From the NCBI GenBank assembly GCA_019722365.1, contig JADFUC010002075.1:155197-219196 (forward strand): a DNA stretch of 64,000 nt, given 5' to 3'. This document shows positions 24,677-36,224 of the stretch, one piece after another. How positions within the stretch are numbered: the first letter of the stretch is position 1; every line of letters begins with the position of its first letter. Below the pieces are notes generated by a model, which saw nothing but the letters and a program-made list of their open reading frames with translations, made no database searches and had not been told where the DNA came from. Origin of the DNA: Lithospermum erythrorhizon. Lineage: Eukaryota > Streptophyta > Magnoliopsida > Boraginales > Boraginaceae. Both the position numbers and the translations under genes were made by a program.

Positions 24677-27200
24677 AAACCTATAACGTAAATATTTAGA
24701 TGAGGAAACCAAATGAGTTGAATCCTATAAACCTGTGGCATTGTAGGCTTGGTTACATAAGTATGGCTTAGCATGAAAAGACTACGGCGAGGAATAAATT
24801 CTTAAGCTAGATGAGTTTGAATCATTTGACACACATGCGAGTGTGATGGAAGCGAGAATGACCAAGTCTCCGCTTCCACTTGGAACCCGGTGAAAGGGCA
24901 ATAGATGTATTAGGAATCATGCAATGCCGATGTATGCGAACGATGAACAAACTTTGCGAGGATGTTTCACCATACTTTATAACACTTCACCGATAACTTC
25001 ATCGGATATGGTTACATATATGCATTTGAAGCATAAACATGAAGCTTTTGAAGTATTCAAGAGAGTGCTTGAGAAGGAAATGTGACAGACTCGACAAAGC
25101 GATCCCGAGGTTACCGATGCGATAGGCGGTGAATCTTGGCCATGGCTTGAATCAGCGTCGAGAGAGCGTGCTATAATATCCTGAATCCTCTGCCGAAACA
25201 CCACAACACAACGGTGTATCTGAAAGGAGGAATCAGGCCTTTTTAAATATGGTTCGTCAGTGATGAAGTACCTCGGCGCTACGGCCAGTCTATGGGGACA
25301 TGCATTACGAATTGCAATGCATACACTGAATAAAGTTATAAGAAAATCAGCTTCTTTAACTCTGCATGAGTTATGGTTTAAAAACCCTCCCAAAATAGCA
25401 AACATGAGAATTTGAGACAGTGAAATCTTTGTTAAGAAAGTTAGCAAAAAGGCAATTTGGAGACCTAAATCCGAAAAAATGCTACTTAGTGGATACCACA
25501 AGAAGCTGGGGTATTCTTACCATTAAGCGAGAACAAAATCTTTGTTGCTCAAATCTTTGGTATCTTTGTTGAAAGGGAACACGTGGATAAAGGCTGAAGT
25601 TTGCTAAGCAGCGAATCTCCTCGAAATTTGGATCCTTGCTACATAGAAGAAGTTCACTTCGACCAGAAATAAATGAACCTCTAAGGCGATCCGATAGAAG
25701 CCAATGAGAACCCGATAGATGAATGCGGGCTTTCTTAGTTGAAAGTAGCGAGATTTCTTCATACAAAGAAGAAATTAAGGAAAGAGGCGTTGATGGCGGC
25801 TTTTTGTATGAAATCGAAATCGACTCGATGTACCCGTAACGAAGTATGGGCGTTGATAGATTTACCAGTCTGAACTTTATTGATGTAAATGGGTATTTGA
25901 AAGCGGATAAAGATGGAAAGCGTCAATGTTTATAAGGCTAGATTAGTAGTTAAAAGTTTCAAGCGATTCAAGGAATTGATTATGATGAAACCTTACTTGA
26001 TTGTGAAGTTTAAATCCCCTTTGGATTAACGCCGTTATTTGCGTAATGCGATAGCGAAAATATGGCAAATGGATGTAAGCGGCGTTCTGAATGAATCTTG
26101 AAAATGCGTGTACATAATCTGACCTCAGGGTTTACATCTCGAAGGACCTAAGAAGGTATCACGAATTGCGGATCCATTTATGGTGAAGCAGCTATCTAGA
26201 AGTTGGAATGCTTGCGTTTGATGAAGCGATCAAAGGTTTTGGATTTGCTAGAAAGCGAAGAAGATTCTTGTGTATCTGAAGGTTAGTAGGAGCCATATTG
26301 CATTTGTGGTATTGTATGTAGATGACATTCTAATCATTGAAAATGACATACCCGATGTGAGTCTAGGTCAGAAAGCATGGAGTATGTAAATGTTCTCGAT
26401 AGAGGACCTAGGAGAAGCCCGTCGTTCTTGGAATTAAAATACATAGGAATCGTTCAAGAAATTTGGTGGATTGAGCCAAAATACTTATATTGATAGTTTA
26501 GCAGATTCCATATGGGCTCGAAAGGTAATCTTCCGTAAGGACATGGAATATCTACCGGTCGTTTGACATCAGCTTGAGCGAGATAAAGCACATGAGTAAA
26601 GTTTCATATTCCTCGTATGGGATCTATCGTAAATTATATGTAGTGTACCACGACCAAGTTGTTTGCTTTGGGTGTAACAGTCGTTGTCCGTGTCCGGTGT
26701 CTGTTTGGTGTTGGTAATCATAGAGTACTTTACAAGAGCTAGGATGTATGTCTGGAGTATGCGGAGAGGAGAATGAGTTATTGGTAGAAGAGCTACACCG
26801 TGCCGGTTTCAAATCGACAAAGGCGATTCTTGATCTGTCTGGTTATATTACTTTGAATGGTGGGAAGCGATGTCTTGAATTGTAGTAATGCATGAACATT
26901 GTGGCGGCTTCGACAAGAAGGCTGAGTACGTTGCGACATCGGAAGGCTATGAAAGGCTCTTGAATCAAAAAGTTTGTAAGTGAACTTGGAGTGGTACCTA
27001 GCATTGAGAATCCGGTCTGTTGTATGCGGCAACTGGTGCGATTCTTTGACTAAGGCAACCAATAGCATCACGATCAGCATTATACTCGGGAAATATCATC
27101 ATTCGGGACATAGCGAAAGAGATGTGAGCATATGTAAAAGTAGACACGAGGCGACAATTTAGCGGACCCGCCCGACCCAGGCAAGTAACTTTCCAATCAA

Positions 27201-27657
27201 GCGATAAGCACGTCTGTGATCTTTGGATTGAAATGTATGCGAGTGGTGTTAGGTTTAGTAGGAGCTAGTTTTCTTTATAAATATTTTAATTATCAAGACA
27301 ATGTATAAATTTCAAGCTTATAAATTCAATAAATATATAGTTGTATATATTTATATATTGCATATACATATGTACTTCATTGCCCAAGCAATGATACTTT
27401 GATTCGTGAGATTACTTGTCCACACAGTCGGTGTTCGTTGATTGGAATCGAACACCAAACGACAGTGTGTAATTGATTGTCGGGATCACATTTTGGATCG
27501 AAAGGAGTGCTCTAATCCCAATCGCAGTATGCATGTTAGAAGCGGTTCGAGTGCGGGAATTTGGACATGACATACATTAAAAACTTAGAGATAGCGTGTC
27601 GATGTCCTAGAGATTACTTTAACTTATAGTTAAATGACGATTCTTCAACCTTCCAAT
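27201..27657. other. Probable 3' non-coding end of copia element
   Basis: AT-rich sequence (27280-27400) following the RNase H remnant, then a GC-richer portion to 27640. It would be expected to hold the polypurine tract and 3' LTR, but I could not align it to the family 1 LTR. The 3' end of the element is therefore undefined. Confidence 0.35.
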
Positions 27658-27781
27658 TTTTTTTTTAACAATATTTTTTATTGAATGAGAAAACTCTTAC
27701 AATAGAGAGGCACAAGGAAAACACGCTTGATGCAAAAGAAATACTAACTAAGCACTACAACAATGATTAACCAAAATAAAA

Positions 27782-27842
27782 AACAAAGTCAAACTAAATT
27801 TTAAAAATACAGACAAAGTCAAACTAAATTTTAAAAATACAA
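27782..27842. repeat. Tandem duplication near LINE 3' end
   Basis: A segment of about 29 bp (acaaagtcaaactaaatttt and following) is repeated at about 27784 and 27814. It lies just inside the poly(A) end of the LINE. Confidence 0.7.
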
Positions 27843-29429
27843 CCATCAATACCCCAATCCAAACTAAGTAACCAATTAACTTTGAACTTCTTCACACGTT
27901 TTCAAGAACTTGTTCTACATTGGAGAATACTCAAAGTCCTTTGCACAACAAACTCGGTTGGATGCGAAGTACTCGAAAAACATTTATTGTTTCTGCTCCC
28001 TTTGAGCCATAGCAACCGTGCTAAAGTGAAGGCCAGCATTTTTATACATTGTCGAGACTCATCACTCCACGTGGTCCGCGCTGACGTTCATGCTCCGTTG
28101 GCCACTCTCGGCTCCACATACTCATTCAATTTACGTAAATCATCCGCCAAGCGACTGCGAAAACATACAAGCAAAGCGGTGTTCATGGCTTTGATATCTC
28201 CCTGAACCTGTTGTTGATCATTTATGCCCAGCCGTCGCAATCTGTCAGCGGTGCTCTATTTTGAAAGCAACGACCAAGCGATAAATGAATGCCGAGGTAT
28301 CCAGCGGTGTTCATGACCACAGTCGGCCAACCTTATCCTCACATTACCTACTTCGCCTTATTATGTACTTAAGTTCAGCGACATTCCATAACCTGGAAAT
28401 CGGCTCCACCAGTAAAGCTGCCCCGGCATAGAAAGTTTGGAGGCCTGCGAGAATTCTTGGAGTCGCCTACTGCCGCACAGCAAATTGACTACCTCAGCAG
28501 CCTCGCTGTCAAGGAACATGAATATACCCCCTTTCCTATCGTCCAAAATGCTCTAGCTTATTTGAGTGCTTTCAAGAATCGTACCAAAAACATTTTGCCC
28601 GATTACCAACTACAACTGAATTTTAATTTCAACAGAGACGGACCTTGAGTATTTTCTTCCAATACCAACGGTCTTTCTCCTTCTTTTTATAGGCCCAAAT
28701 TATTTTCCCTTGACATTTCCTTTCATGTGCCATTGAACCGTAGAGTCACAGCCGTATAGCAATATTCCAAAGTAGTTTCCCCAAGAAAACTTTAGACCGT
28801 AATAGCATACATGAACCCCCAGACACCGTTCCAGAGGTAAGCAAAGAGATTTCCAAGAAACTTTCGAATGGAAATGCCACTTCTTTCACACTTGAAGAAA
28901 GGTCTTTATTTCTTCTGACCTCTTGAATTACATACTTTGGGATAGGCAAATTTGCACACCAAAAATTCTACACTCCAAAAATAGAAGATCGAATCAACTG
29001 CGCCCTACCACCAAAACTCAAGTGTCTCGCTTGCCATGAGGAGATTTTTGAACATATCTTATCCGTCAAACAAATCTGTGAGTTAAGCGCTTAGAAGTAA
29101 AGGAATACCAATATTGCATTGGTAAAATACTTACTTCTCGTATCTTGATCTTTGACAAATTCTTGACCGTCTGTACATCTTTGGAGACTCGAAAGAACTC
29201 GCTACTCTTACATGAGATTCAGCGAAATTTAGTAATATCACGAAAGAGATAAACTATCACAGATAATGGATCAACTTTGTTTAGAGTAGGAATGCAATGA
29301 CTGACCATATCGTCATGGCTTCATATGTGTTATCTGCTGGGAATAACAAAGATGATGGAAAACGAACCTAGACTTTTGACTAACCTGCCATAATCCATTA
29401 AAACCTCGATCTTAGTAAAAACAAATAAA

Positions 29430-29685
29430 GGCGAGGTCGAATTGACAATGCCCGATGCTTAAGCATCTTGACATCTCCCAAATGCAGGAGTCAGGTGTTC
29501 GAGTCCTCTTTGCTAACAAGGAAAGTGGTTAGAGGAAAGTTTTTTCCTCACTAGTTTGAAAAATTCTTAAATGCTTGGTTATGCTCATGAGTTTATGATG
29601 ATTTGTATTGTTGAATTGTTGATGAATGTGTCGTTTGATATATTAAAAATTTAAAAAAAATAAAAATAAAAATAAAATAAGACGA
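29430..29685 (+). mobile_element. tRNA-derived SINE-like insertion
   Basis: The segment has a box-B-like motif ggtgttcgagtcc (about 29493-29505), upstream tRNA-like sequence, and an A-rich tail (aaaatttaaaaaaaataaaa type, 29647-29683). These are hallmarks of plant SINEs. It splits the LINE RT: LINE text resumes at about 29690. I could not define a target-site duplication. Confidence 0.5.
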
Positions 29686-30628
29686 GATCGGATCCCCTTG
29701 CCTTAATCCTCTAGTACTACCAAACCATCCCTTTAGTATACCCCGTTAATAGGCTGAGAACTTGGGCTGTCTGGCGTTGCTTGATAAATAAATGAACACC
29801 GTAGGAAGCTGCGTGAGTACCAGCTAACTACCCACGTAAGGCTACCAAGATTTCCACCCGTATAAGTAAGCGCCTGTGAGTCTTTATATGCATCTTCGGA
29901 ATGCCATCCTGTTTATGATATCCTTGTACCAACTCTTGAAGAATCATACTTATTTGTCGATTGATAATCTCCCGGTATAAAGGAAGTGCGATAAAGAAAT
30001 GACTTCCGGCATAAATCCTCTCATCCGACCCATCAAAATCTTTGCCAATAATTTGTTGGGTTGAAGGCATTTCAAGTGTTTGAAGTCTGAGGATCGAGAC
30101 CCCATCGAGACCACAGTACCGATGGGGGAGTCTCGATGCGCAGTGGGCGATGCGTATGGGCTGCGTCGAGGGGCAGCGAGACCCGTCGTCGGACGGGTCT
30201 CGTGGGGTCTCGATCAATAACCGATTCGGCCAGAATAAATGGGGATTAAATTAGCATTTATTTCATATCCATAAAATTTCAATTTCTCTTAAAATTTCTT
30301 TTGTTCGAATTGATAAAGTTGTTACCTACTTGATTTGTATAAATACGTATGTCATTTAAGCTAAATCTAGAGTGGGTGTCATTGAGAATACTAAATTATA
30401 AGTATTACTCGGTGGAGAAAGCTTAATTTGATAGGACTTGTAGCAAATCACGAGAGTTCTTTACAGTTGATTTACCGTGACAGGGGCGTACGCGAGGGAA
30501 CATATAAGATGGGTGTCATTTGCGGTATTTTCAATTGTTATGCATTGATTGCTGAGATATTAGACTCGTAGGTTTTGGGTGTTGATATATCTATTTAAGT
30601 TATACTCTGCGTTAAATTTCCCAACCAA

Positions 30629-30645
30629 TTGGTATCAGAGCTTGG
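30629..30645 (+). other. Copia primer binding site (tRNA-Met type)
   Basis: TTGGTATCAGAGCTTGG is a near-perfect copia primer binding site next to the left LTR. A decayed inverted counterpart lies at about 31750-31770. Confidence 0.8.
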
Positions 30646-31125
30646 TTGAAAGCTAATCTTGATATAGTTTATACGAAATTCAATGGCAAATTACGAAGGT
30701 GTCGACACGTCTTTGTAGATAAATTCGATGGGGTTGATTTACGCCTATTGGAAGATAAACATGGAGGATTATTTGTATGGGAAGAAGCTTCTAGCACTTT
30801 AGGCGAAGCATAAATATGGAGATTTAAGAGTGGAAGCGAGCTAGATAGACAAGTCTTGGGTATAGTGAGACCGTCTTTGTCTAGAAAGCGTTGTTGCCAA
30901 TGTAGCGAATGAGACCACGACAAAGAGGCTTGATGATAGCTTTTTCGAGTTATATGAGAAACCATCCATGACAATAAAGGTACGGTTGATGAAGGCAGGG
31001 CAGTGTTATACAATGAGCAGGTGTTATACAAAAGGCAGACTTGAAGGGTAGAGGAGAGAAGTGGAAGGAGAGTCACAAGCGAAGCTCTCGAGAAAGTCGA
31101 GTCTGGGGAGAGCGCGTGACTTCGA

Positions 31126-31374
31126 TTGAAGAAAGAGTTGTCAGTGGGATTTGCGATGAAGGACCTAGGTGAGGCGAAGCAAATTCTGGGGATGAGAATA
31201 ATCAGAGATCGGGATTCTCTGAGATTGACACAAGAAGAATACCTGAAGAAGGTAATCAAGCGATTCAACATGCTGGATGCAAAGCCTGTAAGTACCCCGT
31301 TAGCTGCTCATTTTGTTTATCGATCTGACAATCACACGGGCGAAGATGATTTAGAGTATATGGATAAAAGATAG
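31126..31374 (+). pseudogene. Copia reverse transcriptase fragment
   Basis: 82 codons with the text MKDLGEAKQILGM and LTQEEYLKKVIKRFNM, the conserved copia RT segment downstream of YVDD. It is fused directly after gag sequence, so protease, integrase and most of RT are missing. It forms the loop of the palindrome. The open 200-codon antisense frame at 30669-31271 is a shadow. Confidence 0.8.
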
Positions 31375-32279
31375 CATGTAGCTTACACTTGATGGAAGTA
31401 GTCTTATGTGTCAGCATGGTGTGCACCGGTACGATATTCTTTGGCGGATGGTTTTCTCGTAACCACGAAAAGCTATCATCGAAGCCGCTGTCATTGAATT
31501 ACCGTTATTTCATTGGCAGCGTTTCTAGACAGCGGTCTGTATACCCAGGCATCTGTCACAGCTCGTTCCACTCTTAAATCTCTCCATATTTGCGGGCTTA
31601 CTTTAAGGCTTAGAAGCTCTTCCAAATAATCCTCCATGTTTATCTTTTGATAAAGAAATCGGCCCATCCGAATTTATCTGGCGTATGTCGATACACGCCG
31701 TAATTTGCCATTGAATTTCGGATAAGCTATACTCCGAATTTCGAGCTTTCAACCAAGCTCATTACGGTGTTTAGGAAATTTAACGCAGATATAACTTAAA
31801 TAGATATATCAGCACCCAAACCTCACGAGTCTAATATCACCGAATGTCACGAGCAGACGATAATTGAAAATACAGTAAATGACACGAGATCTTTATATAA
31901 GTTCCCACGAGAGTCGTCACATTGCTGCTTTACTTGAGAGTCAACTAGAAAGAACTCTGTGATTGTTACAAAGTCTATCCAAACTAAGCTTACCGATTGA
32001 GTAATAACATAATTTAGTATTACCAATGACAAATCCACTCTAGATTTAGCTTAAAATGATATACGAATGATCTGAAATCAAGTAGAGAACAACTACGATG
32101 AATTTGGAAGAAAAGGAATTTAGAGAGAAATTGGAATTTTTTATGGATAATAAAATAAATGTGACCTAATCCCCATTTATTCAGCTGAACCGCCATTGAT
32201 CGAGACCCGGTCTCGATGGCCAATCTCGATAGCGTCTCGAAGGCCTGCCGAGCAGTATACGAACCGGGCATCGAAAATG

Positions 32280-32372
32280 CATCGAGACCTCATCGGGACC
32301 TCAGGGTCTCGATGGGCTCCTGGGCCAACCATTTGCATCAAGACCCCATCGGGACCTCAGGGTCTCGATGGG
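32280..32372. repeat. Direct repeats of a TCTCGATGGG motif in LTR
   Basis: A segment close to catcgggacctcagggtctc is present twice, about 60 bp apart (32290-32312 and 32348-32371), with related copies in the left LTR (30090-30210) and at 52940-52970. It is an LTR-internal repeat of this copia family. Confidence 0.65.
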
Positions 32373-33489
32373 GTCTCAATCCCTGCGTCTCCCGAACTTT
32401 GAAAATGCCTTGAGCAGCGGGTGCACTCTGTCCGGTGATCATATAGTGCTTGAGGAACTCTAAGCGAGATGATCTTCTTAATAATGCTCTTTTGCTCCTC
32501 GTTTAAAAGGCCCTGGGTAGTAAACAACTGCAAATTGTGTAATCCTGCATCTCCCTTTATGGAGGCTAGCTACTAGCGTTCCCAAAATCATCCTTGATAG
32601 CCAGGAAATTTTATGTACAGTATAAACTTGAAACCGACCTAAGGAAGAATAGTACTATACTCCCACTACTAGATACGTAATCCTCGACTTCTTTACTTTC
32701 AGCGGCTCCATTTCGGCCTTGTTAAATCTAGAAAAATCCTCCCTCAGATTCCTTTCTTTACTCGTGAAACAACGTAAACCTCGCCGTATAAATTCGCTCT
32801 TGAACTACTGCTGACTCTTCCCGCTTGCTTGATCTTGCTCTCGGCTGACCTGCGCAAATGTTTGAGATTAAATGCTCTGCCCGACCCGTCCGCCCAGCAC
32901 CTTCCTCGTTACGGTAAGAAATGTAATCTAGCTACGATCCTACACTCGACGCTGACAAGAGCGAATCGGCTCCGGATATTGAGGATGATCTTGCCAAAAC
33001 CTTCGTATTGAAAGAGCTGACTATTAGCATTTCTTTCTTTAAATGCACTGATAGGGAACAATGATCAGACACTTCAGGATGTTGAATATGTACGAAGCTC
33101 TGCGGAAAAGACTAAAGCCAATCTACATTGAAAAATACATGATCTAGCTTCCGAAGGTGCCCTTCCCAACCCCTCCAATTTGAGCACCATGTAAATAACT
33201 GTCCATATCCAGATAATTCAGTGACATCAATGTCGTCAAGCACAAATTAAACTTCTTACATGTGACATTCTCGGAGTATTGGGTATCCTTAGTTGATCAG
33301 GACCTCTAATAATGTTAAAATCACCTGTCAAAACCCAAGGAGCCCCAACAAGATTATCCACTAAGTCCTTCCACAATAGCCTTCTATCTCCCCATATACA
33401 TATTGGCGCCATACCTTGTCGAGAGAGATAAAATTGACACCCATCCACACATCCTTACACGAAACATGTTGTTCCATGGAGCCGCCTCG

Positions 33490-33720
33490 AAAACTGATAG
33501 TATCTATCAGAAGGTGCTAGACCTATCAAGTGCAAAATGGTTTAAAAGCATAAAAGCGGATAAAGATGGAAGTGTCGTGTTTCTGAGGCTAGACTTATAG
33601 CCAAAGGTTTCAAACAAATTCAATGAATTAGTATGATGAAATCTTATAGGTTCTTGAAAGTTTAAATCTATTCCAAATTATCTTAGCGTATTTGCTGTTA
33701 TGATTATGAGATGCCAGCGA
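33490..33720 (+). pseudogene. Copia RT scrap
   Basis: A short RT N-terminal remnant resembling 25850-26050 of the family 1 element: 'ADKDGS', then 'AKGFKQI' and a decayed 'YDE.' segment. It abuts the 5' end of the LINE. It is too short to define an element. Confidence 0.55.
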
Positions 33721-34109
33721 GAATATTGTACACAATAATTAAAGAATATTATTTTTTTACTTGTATATCCTCATTTATAAAAGAATGAAGCATTGAAAAT
33801 ACAATATACATGATTCTCATGAAATATGCAAAGTAAAGAAGAAAAATCGATTAATATCTAGGGATATAATATATACTCTCTGCATTCATAACTCTTGTCT
33901 TTCGGCAATTTTTTGTTTCAAAAATCTAACATCGCCCAGCATAGAAAATTCTTTTTACGTGCGTAACTTGACTATTTTGTTATTAAATTATCCAACTGAC
34001 GATTATATAATTTGATTAATTTGACGTTTACATTTTGATGTACTTTTTGACTACATTTTATTTTTCTTAATCATGTTCGAATGATTAGAAAGGCAATTTA
34101 AAGGCGAAT

Positions 34110-34111
<2 letters not shown>

Positions 34112-34185
<74 letters not shown>
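34112..34185. repeat. (AT)n microsatellite
   Basis: About 37 uninterrupted AT units. The nearby 63-aa frame is only the repeat translated. Confidence 0.95.
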
Positions 34186-34188
<3 letters not shown>

Positions 34189-35904
34189 TGTAGAATAGCA
34201 TGTATAAATAAGCGGAAAAATAGTGTTAGGATGATAAGTAGAAAAACGGAGTTGTATATGTCAATTAAAATTACAAAATTTATTTATTTTAACGATTAAA
34301 AATTAAAATTGAACAATCTTTTTGAAATGAAAGAAAGCATTAAAGTGAGATACCCGTCATTATCGTGTCTTTTAAGCAATGGTCAGGTATAAAATTTACT
34401 AAAAGGATCATATCTTGTTCGGTCTTAAAGCCAAATGCTCGTGCTTTATGCGTTATACATTAAGGACAGTTATTTATGCTTGATTTAGCACATTGCAAAT
34501 ATTCATCCATTGATTTTTATAATATCTTTTTAATAATACAAATAATGAATTAAAATTAAGTAACATGCAGTATATAGAGAAAATGTCATGTCATCGTATT
34601 ATGAGTTTTGGTAATGATATACCTTGAAATAGAAAAAATAGCGGCAGCTGTGTATTATTTGTTTCCGCTAGTTTGTCATATGTGTCCAGATATTATGGAA
34701 GTTGAATTTTGGGTGGTTAATTCTTAAAAGGATAAAATAGGAATATCAGTTAGGCAGCACATGTGATAGGCTTAGGCATTATATATATGCAGATTATGGT
34801 GGTATAATATAATCATTTCGATGCGTAATAATGCGATTACGTGTAGGCGTAGAGCGAGGCGTGAGAAAGAATGCAAAGATCCTCTCCGTCAAACAATATA
34901 CCAGTACTTGACAAAGTACAAATTTTGAAACTGGTCCTTATTTCGATGTAATCTTCTGATTGGTTTTCCCTAGAATCATTTATCACATACCAAAAGCACA
35001 AACAAAACATAAAAGAAAAACATAGTCTGTTCAGATGCCCTCATTTTCAAGCACCGCTCCAAATGTGGTTCACCTATCTTCCATTTTTGTTATAAATATT
35101 ATTATTTTTAGTTTTTTAGAATTCGTTTTAATCGTTTATCGTATATTGATTAAAATAATAATAGATAAAAAATATATTAAAAATGTAAAAAATAAAAATT
35201 AATTCAAATTATATTATTAGTTGATTGATATAGATAAAATATAGTTAAAAGGTACACTGAAAATGTAAAAATGCAATTTATTATGTTAAAACGATATTTT
35301 TTTTTAAGCAATGAATTTAGGCCCAAGCATTATTTAAAAGCAGTCAAAATGCAGGAGAACTGCAACGTGTAATGTAAAACGAAGATGACATGATTCTGTG
35401 CCATTAAATAAATGCTTTATCGTAAGTCATTGATAAATGCGGTTCGTATAAAATAGAGTGTTAAGACATTTTATTATTTACTTTTTGATAAGCCATTCAC
35501 ATGTAATATTTGTGGGGTGTGATTACATGATTAAACTTAAATTAAGATGAAATCTGATTTATATTCTTTATAAGAATCATGGTTATTAAATTTTGTAACC
35601 TCTTAAATGAAATTCTAAAAAAACATAGGGAGTATCAAACATTAAAAATTACAACAATGTCAAGATTTATTTACAGAGTAAAATTTCCCAAAATAAATCT
35701 GCATGACGAATTATTGTGATAATAAAAACAAAATCTTGGTTTTAAGTCTTTTATTTGCCTTCATAAAGGGGAAGATCAGTTACATCTTTCTCCACCCTCA
35801 ATTCTTAAAACCAGAAAAAAGTTGACAAGTTTCACTTAAATGCAATAAAATTACAATCTTTATTCATGCAATAAAACTACCCTTATTCCAAAACCACATT
35901 CTTC

Positions 35905-36135
35905 ACAAATCCCAACACGCTTTCTTACCAAAACATCGTTTTTTAATTCTACATTTGTCATTACAAAAAACTCGAATAGAATTCCAACATTTAAAGCTTT
36001 TTTTGGTTTTTGTTTTAAATTTAACATTTGTCATTGCAAAAAACTCAATACAATTCCCAACACGCTTTTTTAGCTTTTCTTGATATTTTTTTTTTTTAAA
36101 TTCGGTAATAAAAAAACTCGAATACAATTACGATT
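35905..36135. repeat. Imperfect threefold repeat upstream of UGT80 gene
   Basis: Units of roughly 75-80 bp share 'cccaacacgcttt' and 'catttgtcattacaaaaaactcgaata'-like segments (about 35910, 35950-35980, 36020-36070, 36105-36130). The 74-aa minus-strand frame here is a product of the repeat. It ends about 90 bp before the start codon, so it may lie in the promoter or 5' UTR. Confidence 0.6.
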
Positions 36136-36224
36136 AACATCTCGTGGCCACTTATTATTTGATTTAGTCATTAGTCATATTCTTTGATCAAATAATCAAA
36201 CAAAGAAAAAAGGGATTTGGGGTT

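Larger units (their letters stand above)
17375..27200 (+). mobile_element. Copia family 1 element, plus strand, interrupted
   Basis: Mirror-image counterpart of the element at 295-7285. It has LTR copy B (17375-18360), a primer binding site like TAGCATCATGAGCC (about 18363-18380), leader to 20400, a nested palindrome of LTRs (20517-23080), then coding sequence 23540-27160 with many frameshifts. Readable domains in order: gag NFLDWARNLRIVL (about 23560-23600), protease WVLDIGSGTHIC (about 24345-24385), GAG-pre-integrase NLWHCRLGY (about 24730), integrase FTDNFIGYGYIYMH (about 24985) and PQHNGVSERRN (about 25200), LWGHALRIAMHTLNK (about 25290-25340), RT KQIQGIDYDETF-like (about 25965), YVDDILII (about 26315) and RNase H AEYVATSEA-like (about 26920). 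Non-functional. Confidence 0.8.
30065..32405. mobile_element. Palindromic copia element, family 2, inside LINE
   Basis: The left arm reads LTR (about 30080-30620), primer binding site (30629-30645) and gag start (30680-31000) on the + strand. An RT fragment follows (31126-31374). The right arm then repeats gag start, primer binding site and LTR in reverse complement (about 31600-32400). A normal element would end with a direct LTR preceded by a polypurine tract; here the 3' side is a second, inverted 5' end. Outer edges are mirrored too: aaggcatttcaa (about 30068) with the reverse of ttgaaaatgcctt (about 32398-32410). Confidence 0.75.
27658..33480 (-). mobile_element. LINE (non-LTR retrotransposon), minus strand, interrupted
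   Basis: Decayed LINE. On the - strand it starts near 33480 with an AP-endonuclease block (WVLTGDFNII, about 33320-33345). RT palm text FSVLINGVY and GLRQGDP is split by frameshifts (about 29690-29760). Next come a thumb/connection block SFGGRAQLIRSSIFGV and ANLPIPKYVIQEV (about 28910-29020) and a zf-RVT-like block with PRHSFIAWSLLSK (about 28240-28290). It ends in a poly(A) tail, seen as the T run at 27658-27668. The body is broken by a copia palindrome (30065-32405) and a SINE-like insert (29430-29685). There are many stops; it is not active. Confidence 0.75.
33721..36224. other. Intergenic region upstream of sterol glucosyltransferase
   Basis: AT-rich DNA with a long (AT)n tract, a T/A-rich imperfect repeat near the gene, and no supported coding sequence. 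The promoter and 5' UTR of the downstream gene must lie at its right end. Sequence around 36120-36220 is a plausible leader. Confidence 0.5.

Noticed and set aside
24977..25766. Long minus-strand frames in the family 1 element
   Set aside because: The + strand carries integrase motifs there; the opposite frames are shadows.
30669..31271. 200-codon minus-strand open frame
   Set aside because: It is antisense to clearly readable copia gag and RT on the + strand.
34108..34299. 63-codon frame rich in Tyr and Ile
   Set aside because: Translation of the AT microsatellite.
35903..36127. 74-codon minus-strand Lys-rich frame upstream of the glucosyltransferase
   Set aside because: Produced by the imperfect tandem repeat; no start context or family.
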